NCBI GenBank assembly: GCA_902810755.1
Contig: CADDYT010000176.1
Span: 1 to 12,208 of the forward strand
Source of the DNA: Chloroflexota bacterium
GTDB taxonomy: Bacteria; Chloroflexota; Ktedonobacteria; Ktedonobacterales; Ktedonobacteraceae
Direction: 5' to 3'
DNA length: 12,208 nucleotides
Of this stretch, positions 6,289 to 12,208 are shown piece after piece; position 1 is the first letter of the stretch, and every line of letters begins with the position of its first letter. The notes under the pieces are model-generated. The model made no database searches. It was given only the letters and a program-made list of their open reading frames with translations, and was not told the DNA's origin. The translations under genes and the position numbers were made by a program.

Positions 6289-6960
6289 ATGAAGGCACAT
6301 ATTCTTGTGGTTGATGATGACCCGCGCATTACCGAGTTATTGCGCCGTATTCTGGCGTATGAAGGCTACAGTGTGGCGATAGCGGTGAGCGGGAATGAGG
6401 CGCTGACACGCACGCTCGAACGTCCACCTGATGTCATCATACTGGATATCATGTTGCCAGGGCTGGATGGGCTGGAAGTGGTGAAGCGGCTGCGGGCGGC
6501 TGGCGATAACGTTCCTGTCCTCATGTTGACGGCCCGTGACGCCGTAGCCGACCGCGTGGTGGGTCTGGAGACGGGCGCGGATGACTACCTGGTGAAGCCG
6601 TTCGCGCCGGAAGAGTTGCTGGCGCGCGTCAAGGCCCTGCTCAGACGCAGCCAGGAGGAGCGTCAGGAGGTGCTGCGCTACGCCGATGTCGAACTGGATA
6701 CCGGCACGCGCGTGGCCCATCGAGGCGCGCGTGAGATTACGCTCTCGCCAACCGAATACGAACTGCTCGCCCTCTTTTTGCGCCGCCCGCGTCAGGTTCT
6801 CACCCGTGAAGTGATCCTTGACCGCGTCTGGGGACTGGACTTTGAAGGCTCTTCCAACGTGATGGAGGTCTATGTCGGCTATCTGCGTGCCAAGCTAGAA
6901 GCTGGAGGGGAGCCGCGCCTGATACACACGGTGCGTGGTATTGGCTATGTCTTCAGGTGA
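6289..6960 (+). CDS. OmpR/PhoB-family response regulator
   Basis: This 223-residue regulator has an N-terminal receiver domain (about 1-118) with acidic pocket D9-D10, phospho-acceptor D53 (VIILDIML), T81 (MLTAR) and K103 (VKPF). All switch residues are present. The C-terminal winged-helix DNA-binding domain (about 130-223) shows [22 protein letters not shown] and ends [11 protein letters not shown], as is usual for the PhoB/MprA/PrrA group. AAAAAAGGA lies only 2-3 bases before the ATG, a tight spacing. The stop overlaps the kinase gene. The tandem-repeat boxes in front of this gene, secD and the second kinase are the best candidates for its targets, by analogy with the PhoP box of Mycobacterium tuberculosis (TCACAGC repeats with a 4-base spacer). 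Confidence 0.96.
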   Translation: MKAHILVVDDDPRITELLRRILAYEGYSVAIAVSGNEALTRTLERPPDVIILDIMLPGLDGLEVVKRLRAAGDNVPVLMLTARDAVADRVVGLETGADDYLVKPFAPEELLARVKALLRRSQEERQEVLRYADVELDTGTRVAHRGAREITLSPTEYELLALFLRRPRQVLTREVILDRVWGLDFEGSSNVMEVYVGYLRAKLEAGGEPRLIHTVRGIGYVFR

Positions 6961-8503
6961 ATTACGTAAAACCGGTGGCGTCTTGCCCGTTCAACGGCAG
7001 CCACGCTCCCTTCGCCTTCGTTTGATGCTCTGGTATGGCGCGTTGCTAGCGGTCGCGCTCGGCTTCTTTGGCCTGCTGGTGCTGACACTGGCAACTGATG
7101 CGCTCAATCAGAGTGTCATGAGCGCCATCAGCGCGGAGGCCAGGATTGCCTCGCTGGATGTGAAACGTGAGTTACTGCCGAATCCGCCTTACTGGCCGAA
7201 CAGACTGGCGTTGAACACCGTTGACACCTACCGCGAACCGGGCATCGCCATTGAGGTTGAGGATGTGCAGGGCTATGAACATTATCGCACGGCAGCCAGT
7301 CAAGATATCCCTTTGAGCGCCGATACCAGACGCGCCGTTATCAGCGGCCAGGCACCGGTCTGGTATAAAACCACGATCGGCGGCGAGCGGGTACAGGTAG
7401 AGATTTTGCCGGTCTACGCTCCTACCTCTTCTGATTCTGCTCCGGTGATTGGCTTCTTGCTGGTCGCGAAATCGCTTAGCGATGTCAGTTCGACGCTGCT
7501 TTTGCTGCAATCGCTGCTCCTGTTTGCCGGACTGGCAACGCTCGGTGGAACGCTCATCGCAAGCTGGCTGATCGCTTCACGCGTATTGAGGCCGCTTGCA
7601 GGGATCGTGACAACGGCTCGCGCGATTGTGACCTCGACGGCGCGGGGAACGCGCCTGGGCAGCCTCAATGAGCGCGTGCCGAGGCCGTCCGGGCGGGATG
7701 AACTGGCCCTGGTCGTTGATACGTTTAACGAGATGCTGGCTTCGCTGGAAAGCGCGACGACCGCCCAGCGCCGCTTTGTTGCCGATGCCTCGCACGAGCT
7801 GCGCGCCCCGCTGACGACCATCCAGGGCAACCTGGCCTTTCTTCAGCGTCATTACGATGAACTGCCGCCGGAGGAACGCCGCACCATGCTTGCCGATGCG
7901 TATGAAGAGACACTGCGCCTGGCGAAACTGGTAGAAGAATTGTTGCTACTGGCTCGCGCCGATGCCAGCACGAACACGCTCGCTGAGGCGCAGGGTGCGC
8001 AGACAACAGAAGCCCGGCAGGAAGAAGAGCTGATCGAACTGGATCACGTGGCGCTACAACTGGTGCGACAGCTTCGTCGTCGGCTGGCCGTGGAAGGCTC
8101 GGCGCTGAAACTTGAACTGGGCCACGTTGAGCCGCTGCGCGTGCATGGAGACGAAGAAACCCTGCGGCGGCTCATGCTCATTTTGCTCGATAATGCCATC
8201 AAGTACACACCAACCGGTGAGGAAGGCGAGGGGCGCGTGATCGTCTCTTTGCAGCGTGTAGGGAGGGAAGCGGTAGTGCGCGTGCGCGATAGCGGCATCG
8301 GCATGGAGCCTGAAGACCTGGAGCATATCTTTGAACGCTTCTATCGCGCTGATCGCGCCCGCTCCCGCCAGGGAACCGGCCTCGGTCTCCCTATCGCACA
8401 GATGCTGGTAGAGCAGCTAGGGGGTCGTATCACCGCCGAAAGCACCCCCGGCAGAGGCAGTACCTTTAGCGTCTGTCTGCCTCTGCCGGATGTGAGCAAG
8501 TAG
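6947..8503 (+). CDS. Membrane sensor histidine kinase (HAMP type)
   Basis: Cognate kinase of the preceding regulator, 518 residues from ATG 6947; this start overlaps the regulator gene by 14 bases. GTG 6935 would add four residues and cannot be excluded. Order of domains: membrane helix about 27-49, extracytoplasmic sensor about 50-183 (no known fold recognised), second helix about 184-209, HAMP linker about 210-265 ending [13 protein letters not shown], HisKA with phospho-His H283 ([12 protein letters not shown]), and an ATPase domain with N box [10 protein letters not shown] (N416), DSGIGM, FERFYR and GTGLGL. All catalytic motifs are intact. A stretch rich in Gln/Glu/Ala (about 344-362) between HisKA and the ATPase domain looks like a flexible insert. 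The overlap implies translational coupling and equal expression of the pair. Confidence 0.95.
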   Translation: MSSGELRKTGGVLPVQRQPRSLRLRLMLWYGALLAVALGFFGLLVLTLATDALNQSVMSAISAEARIASLDVKRELLPNPPYWPNRLALNTVDTYREPGIAIEVEDVQGYEHYRTAASQDIPLSADTRRAVISGQAPVWYKTTIGGERVQVEILPVYAPTSSDSAPVIGFLLVAKSLSDVSSTLLLLQSLLLFAGLATLGGTLIASWLIASRVLRPLAGIVTTARAIVTSTARGTRLGSLNERVPRPSGRDELALVVDTFNEMLASLESATTAQRRFVADASHELRAPLTTIQGNLAFLQRHYDELPPEERRTMLADAYEETLRLAKLVEELLLLARADASTNTLAEAQGAQTTEARQEEELIELDHVALQLVRQLRRRLAVEGSALKLELGHVEPLRVHGDEETLRRLMLILLDNAIKYTPTGEEGEGRVIVSLQRVGREAVVRVRDSGIGMEPEDLEHIFERFYRADRARSRQGTGLGLPIAQMLVEQLGGRITAESTPGRGSTFSVCLPLPDVSK

Positions 8504-8513
8504 ACCTTGCTCT

Positions 8514-8568
8514 TCTCAGCCCCATCTCAGCTTTCTCACAGTGCTATTTCATGTCCCGCCTGTATACT
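8514..8568 (+). promoter_or_regulatory. Promoter with four-repeat response-regulator box (copy B)
   Basis: Repeats begin at 8514, 8525, 8536 and 8547 (TCTCAGC, TCTCAGC, TCACAGT, TTTCATG) with 4-base spacers, then 9 bases, then TATACT at 8563-8568. The spacing is base-for-base the same as in copy A. Transcription would start near 8575, leaving a leader of about 20-30 bases before secD. It gives secD its own promoter even though the gene follows the kinase closely. Confidence 0.75.
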
Positions 8569-8596
8569 TGTGAGCAGATTTTTCAGGCGAGAGGAT

Positions 8597-10000
8597 ATGA
8601 AACGTATGCGAAAAAACACCATTACACTGCTTCTCTTCATCCTGGTGCTGGCGGGTTGCGCGGCCTATATCGACTGGCCGAACAATCCCGGCGTGCATAT
8701 CGGCTGGCTCGGTATAGATCACTCGTTGCAGGTGAAGCAGGGACTGGATTTACAGGGCGGGGTGCGCATTCTGCTGGAACCCGATCCGGCACAACACTAT
8801 GATGCCGAAACGCTCAACCGTGACATCGATGCGACACGGGCGCAGATCGAACAGCGTGTGAACGGCGGTCTGGGGGTGAATGAGCCGATTATTCGCGTCC
8901 AGAACAGCAATGGTCTGCCTCGTATCTCCGTCGAATTGCCGGGCTACACGAGCGGCAACCAGAGTCAGGCGGTAAATTCTCTGCTCAAGACGGGTGTGCT
9001 GGAATTCTGGAATACCGGTCCGGCTCCCCAGGGAATTGTGCAGACGGGTAGCACCTTTCAACCGCAAAATTACAGCGCCTACAACCCCGACGGCAAGCCC
9101 GTTTTTACGGGCAAGGACCTCGATTCCGGTCAGATTGGCGTCGGGCGTGATGAGCAGACGGGACATCCACAGATCAACTTCGCGATGAAGGGAGACGCGG
9201 TGGGCCGCTTTGCCACCTTCACCAGAGAAAACATTGGCATGGTTCTGACCGTCACTCTGGATGGCAAGGTGATTCAATCTGCCACTATTCAAAGCGCCAT
9301 TACCGGCCCCGGCGTCATTACCGGCCAGTTTACGCTGGATGAGGCGCAGCAGGTGGCAACGCTCTTGCGCTATGGCGCGCTTCCCATCGCCTTGAAGATT
9401 ACCGGCCAGCAGACTATTGGCCCTACACTTGGTCAGGAGGCCATTTATAAGAGCGAGATAGCAGGCGCGGTCGGCCTCGGCCTCGTCATGCTGTTCATGT
9501 TGCTATTCTATCGCCTGCCGGGCGTGCTGGCCGATCTTGCCCTTTTGCTCTACGCCGCTTTGACTTTCGCCGTTTTCAAACTCATCGGCGTCACGCTCAC
9601 CCTGGCGGGCATTGCGGGCTTCATTCTCTCCATTGGCATGGCGGTAGACGCCAATGTGCTGATCTTTGAACGAGTCAAAGAGGAATTGCGTTCAGGCAGG
9701 CTGCTCACTGCCGCCATCGACCTCGGCTGGAGACGCGCATGGCCCTCCATTCGCGACTCCAACATCTGCACGCTGATTACCTGCGGCGTCTTATTCGCTT
9801 TTGGCAGCAATTTTGGGGCCAGCATCATCGTCGGTTTTGCCTCCACGCTCTTTATCGGCGTGCTGGTGAGTATGTTCACCTCCATTCTGGTCACGCGCAC
9901 CTTCCTGAACCTGCTCATCCCCCTGCGCGTGATGAATCATCCCGTTCTGTTCGGATTGCCAGCCAGGCTGGTTCCTGAAGAACGTCATGGAAAAAGATGA
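8597..10000 (+). CDS. secD: SecD-family preprotein translocase subunit, stand-alone
   Basis: This protein of about 467 residues is the RND-like membrane partner that helps the SecYEG channel complete export using the proton gradient. It has an N-terminal membrane helix (about 9-25), then YIDWPNNPG and the SecD hallmark VKQGLDLQGG (about 46-55). A large periplasmic P1-like region follows, then five C-terminal helices starting near 289. GMAVDANVLIFERVKEE, with the functionally important Asp at about D351, is typical of SecD. It is shorter than the E. coli protein (615), as in several other phyla. The start at 8597 or 8606 is preferred because the predicted transcription start is near 8575 and GAGAGG lies at 8589-8594; an upstream ATG at 8507 would precede the promoter. 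No secF or yajC follows, which is unusual. LAGC at 18-21 resembles a lipobox but lies in the conserved first helix. Confidence 0.9.
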   Translation: MKRMRKNTITLLLFILVLAGCAAYIDWPNNPGVHIGWLGIDHSLQVKQGLDLQGGVRILLEPDPAQHYDAETLNRDIDATRAQIEQRVNGGLGVNEPIIRVQNSNGLPRISVELPGYTSGNQSQAVNSLLKTGVLEFWNTGPAPQGIVQTGSTFQPQNYSAYNPDGKPVFTGKDLDSGQIGVGRDEQTGHPQINFAMKGDAVGRFATFTRENIGMVLTVTLDGKVIQSATIQSAITGPGVITGQFTLDEAQQVATLLRYGALPIALKITGQQTIGPTLGQEAIYKSEIAGAVGLGLVMLFMLLFYRLPGVLADLALLLYAALTFAVFKLIGVTLTLAGIAGFILSIGMAVDANVLIFERVKEELRSGRLLTAAIDLGWRRAWPSIRDSNICTLITCGVLFAFGSNFGASIIVGFASTLFIGVLVSMFTSILVTRTFLNLLIPLRVMNHPVLFGLPARLVPEERHGKR

Positions 10001-10017
10001 TGCGAAATGGAGCAGAT

Positions 10018-10072
10018 TCTCAGCTCCATCTCAGGAAAGGTTCAGACCTGTCTCATACTGAGCCGTTATACT
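10018..10072 (+). promoter_or_regulatory. Promoter with four-repeat response-regulator box (copy C)
   Basis: Repeats begin at 10018, 10029, 10040 and 10051 (TCTCAGC, TCTCAGG, GTTCAGA, TCTCATA), again with 4-base spacers, 9 bases and TATACT (10067-10072). The first 17 bases differ from copy B at only one position. It lies just after the secD stop and should drive the second kinase and terC from about 10079. Confidence 0.75.
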
Positions 10073-10115
10073 GGCCCTGTAGGCTGGAAAGTGGAAAGAG
10101 GAAGCAGGGACGTAT

Positions 10116-10149
10116 TCGGCAACGCCTGATCACACGCAGGCGTTGCCGA
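10116..10149 (+). promoter_or_regulatory. Leader hairpin upstream of second kinase
   Basis: A 13-bp perfect stem (10116-10128 with 10137-10149, core GGCAACGCCTG) encloses an 8-base loop. It lies inside the predicted leader RNA of the second kinase, after promoter C. There is no T run, so it is not a standard terminator. It could influence message stability or translation. Confidence 0.55.
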
Positions 10150-10207
10150 TGCTTGCTGTATGCGGCTAAACGTGCGTGTAGAACACATGGGAGAAAGACA
10201 GGGAGAG

Positions 10208-11425
10208 ATGAAGAGTATCATCGATAGACAACCGCCTTCCGGGGATGAGCAGGAATATGTGCCACTGCTATCCTCTCTGCGGCGAGAGATAGAGAGAGAA
10301 AAATACAGTGATGAACAGGGTACAGGGCTTCGGCCATGGGTCGGCTATCTGCTCAGCATTCCACTGATCGGGTTGGCGTTGCTGGCCATGTTGCTGGGGC
10401 AGCGCCTGCTTCCTCAGTTTGTCTTTTTTGATGCGCCTGTGTTCCTGGCAGTGATCGTTGTCGCCTCTCTGTGGGGAACTGGCCCGGCGCTTTTTGCTGT
10501 GCTGCTTGGCGCGCTGCTGCTGGATTACTTCGCGCTGCCACCCACCGGAGATTTCAGCATCCACACCGGGGAAGGTTTATGGCAACTGCTCCCTTTTCTT
10601 ATAGCCGGAGTGCTGGTTGCCATGATTACCGCGCAGAGGGAGCAGGCCCGGCAGCGAGCGAGCCGTGTAGAGCGTGCAATGCTCAGATATGCCGATGAAC
10701 TGGCGCGCAACAACGTGCGGCTGGAAGAGACGAATCGTCTCAAAAGCGAGTTCCTGTCCATCGCTTCGCACGAATTGAAGGCGCCGATGACGGCCATTCT
10801 GGTTCATGCGCAGTTACTGCAACGTTGCCTGCGCAGGGAGCCGGAACTGCGTTCTCACCCTGTTCGCCTGCAGGAGAATCTCGCAAAGATTGAGGCCCAG
10901 ACAAGACGGATGAATGCCCTGGTTGATGACCTGCTGGATTGGAGTCGCGTGTATGCTGGGAAGATGGAACTTCGCCGGGCGCAAGGCGATCTGGCGGCTA
11001 TCTGCCGCGACGTGGTTGAGGAACAGCGGCTGGTGAGCGGGCGGCTCATTGAACTGGAGCTACCCTTGCGCCCCGTTCTGCTCCCGGTCGATGGCAACCG
11101 GCTCGCTCAGGTTGTGACCAATCTGGTCAGTAATGCGCTGAAGTATTCTCCCGAGCAGGAGCCTGTTCGGGTGACTGTTGCTGTGAATGAACGCGAAGCC
11201 CTGATTCGTGTAACTGATAGCGGGCCGGGCATCCCCGAAGACCAGCGAAGGCATATCTTCGAGCTGTTTTATCGCACCCCGGACGCACAGCGTTCAGTGA
11301 AGCCCGGTCTCGGCCTCGGGCTTGCTCTCTGTAAGGAGATTGTCGAGAGACACGAAGGGCGCATCTGGTGCGAATCGATAACTGGCAGGGGCAGTACGTT
11401 TGTCGTATCGTTGCCACTCCGATGA
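10208..11425 (+). CDS. Orphan sensor histidine kinase with DUF4118 (KdpD-like) membrane domain
   Basis: A kinase of 405 residues from ATG 10208; ATG at 10187 or 10160 would add 7 or 16 residues, and no start has an ideal ribosome binding site (GGGAGAG is close to 10208). After a polar N-terminus come four helices (about 45-64, 72-88, 91-108, 124-141) with the DUF4118-type pattern FFDAPVFLAVIVVASLWGTGPALFA... LLDYFALPPTGDF, as in the membrane part of KdpD. A coiled-coil linker (about 143-180) leads to HisKA with H188 (IASHELKAPMTAI) and an ATPase domain with N309 (VSNALKYSP), DSGPGIP, FELFYR and GLGLGLALCKEI. No periplasmic sensor domain is present, so it probably senses within the membrane. 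No response regulator is adjacent. It is transcribed from promoter C and is followed by terC 36 bases later. Phosphorylation of the upstream regulator is a plausible inference. Confidence 0.93.
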   Translation: MKSIIDRQPPSGDEQEYVPLLSSLRREIEREKYSDEQGTGLRPWVGYLLSIPLIGLALLAMLLGQRLLPQFVFFDAPVFLAVIVVASLWGTGPALFAVLLGALLLDYFALPPTGDFSIHTGEGLWQLLPFLIAGVLVAMITAQREQARQRASRVERAMLRYADELARNNVRLEETNRLKSEFLSIASHELKAPMTAILVHAQLLQRCLRREPELRSHPVRLQENLAKIEAQTRRMNALVDDLLDWSRVYAGKMELRRAQGDLAAICRDVVEEQRLVSGRLIELELPLRPVLLPVDGNRLAQVVTNLVSNALKYSPEQEPVRVTVAVNEREALIRVTDSGPGIPEDQRRHIFELFYRTPDAQRSVKPGLGLGLALCKEIVERHEGRIWCESITGRGSTFVVSLPLR

Positions 11426-11461
11426 AGGATGCGGATGGGAACAGGCGGAAGAAGGAGAAGT

Positions 11462-12208
11462 ATGCTAGAACTGTTAAGCGCGCTGGGAAGTATCATTCTC
11501 GTAGACCTTGTGATGAGTGGCGACAACGCGCTGGTTATTGGCGCCGCCGCTTCGAGCCTGCCGCGACGGCTGCGCTGGATGGCTATCGCGTTAGGCGGCG
11601 GTGGCGCTATCGTCTTGCGCATCGTGTTTGCTATCGTTGCTACTCTGCTCTTACGACTACCCCTGTTGCAGGCGGCAGGGGGCCTGCTGCTGCTCGTTAT
11701 TGCTATCCGACTGCTGGCAGATCGCAAAAAGGAAGAGCATCTTCAAAGTGAAGAGAACAAAGCGGCTGCTGAGCCTGAGCCGGAGGCAGGGAAACACCAT
11801 ATGGTCGGCGAGCGCGGTCTATGGGCCGCCCTGTTCACCATTCTGGTTGCTGATGTGACGATGAGCCTGGATAACGTGCTGGCGGTTGGCGCGCTGGCGG
11901 CGGGCAACCTGCCGGTGCTGGCCATCGGGCTGGTGTTGAGCATTCTGTTCCTGCTGCTTGGCAGCGCGCTCGTCGCCGAATTGATCGGGCGTCTGCCCTG
12001 GCTGCTCGATGTTGCCGCGCTGGTACTTGCCTGGACCGCTGCCAACATGCTGCTGGATGACCTGCGACTCGGTCCTATCCTTGAACACTATGCCTGGACG
12101 CGCTATGCTGTTCCTGCCGCCACCTTTGCCATTGTCATCGCCGCCGATATCTTCTTGCGCGTGCGCGCGCGGAGAGAGGCCCGGAAGCAGGCAGCTCTTG
12201 AGGCGCAA
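11462..12208 (+). CDS. TerC/YjbE-family integral membrane protein (3' end cut by window)
   Basis: The frame is open for 249 codons to the last base without a stop. ATG 11462 follows GAAGAAGGAG (ending 11457). The protein has the two TerC-family half-repeats: LVDLVMSGDNALVIGAAA (D15, S19, D21, N22) and ADVTMSLDNVLAVGALAA (D131, S135, D137, N138), whose acidic residues in membrane helices are thought to carry the metal. A charged loop rich in Glu, Lys and Ala (about 88-113) splits the halves. YjbE/TerC relatives export manganese, and some assist metalation of exported enzymes near the Sec machinery. It should be almost complete, since relatives are about 220-260 residues and the last visible part is a basic tail after the final helix. 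It is in one operon with the second kinase. Confidence 0.9.
   Translation, partial: MLELLSALGSIILVDLVMSGDNALVIGAAASSLPRRLRWMAIALGGGGAIVLRIVFAIVATLLLRLPLLQAAGGLLLLVIAIRLLADRKKEEHLQSEENKAAAEPEPEAGKHHMVGERGLWAALFTILVADVTMSLDNVLAVGALAAGNLPVLAIGLVLSILFLLLGSALVAELIGRLPWLLDVAALVLAWTAANMLLDDLRLGPILEHYAWTRYAVPAATFAIVIAADIFLRVRARREARKQAALEAQ

Noticed and set aside
8507..8596. Upstream start of the secD frame at 8507, adding 30 residues
   Set aside because: It would begin inside the regulatory box and before the TATACT -10 box; the added residues do not look like a SecD N-terminus, and GAGAGG lies just before ATG 8597/8606.
8648..8659. Lipoprotein signal (LAGC) in SecD
   Set aside because: The motif lies in the first conserved membrane helix directly before YIDWPNNPG; cleavage there would remove the anchor SecD proteins keep. 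Treated as coincidence.

Overview
The window looks like a piece of a moderately GC-rich bacterial chromosome. The style of the proteins (an 8-oxoguanine-deaminase-like amidohydrolase, a DUF4118 histidine kinase, a TerC/YjbE protein and a compact SecD) together with a large hairpin repeat suggests a Chloroflexota member, perhaps a Ktedonobacteria relative. That placement is inference from familiarity, not something the sequence proves. No phage, CRISPR, tRNA or rRNA features are visible.

Left part (1-2640). A radical-SAM enzyme gene (182-1032) is broken by two single-base shifts, both at T runs. It converges on a tetR-nth operon on the minus strand: a TetR-family repressor followed 15 bases later by endonuclease III. 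The TetR gene is divergent from a small DoxX-like membrane protein gene. The space between them holds two good sigma70-type promoters facing opposite ways around a 14-bp perfect palindrome, and a second related palindrome lies further down the tetR leader. This is a self-contained repressor/target switch.

Middle part (2640-6153). After doxX comes a 28-bp perfect inverted repeat with a 27-base loop, then an aldose-1-epimerase-like gene, a roughly 420-base stretch holding a short frameshifted ORF with its own promoter and ribosome binding site, and an amidohydrolase of the 8-oxoguanine deaminase type.

Right part (6154-12208). This is the most interesting section. An OmpR/PhoB-type response regulator and its histidine kinase (overlapping genes) are followed by a stand-alone secD, then a second, orphan histidine kinase with a KdpD-like DUF4118 membrane domain, then a TerC/YjbE-family membrane protein that runs off the end. 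Three promoters, ahead of the response regulator, ahead of secD and ahead of the second kinase, carry the same module in gapless register: four tandem 7-bp repeats (TCTCAGC-like) spaced by 4 bases (11-bp period), then 9 bases, then the identical -10 box TATACT. This predicts that the response regulator activates its own operon, secD, and the second kinase plus terC, forming a compact envelope-related regulon with a second sensor inside the loop.
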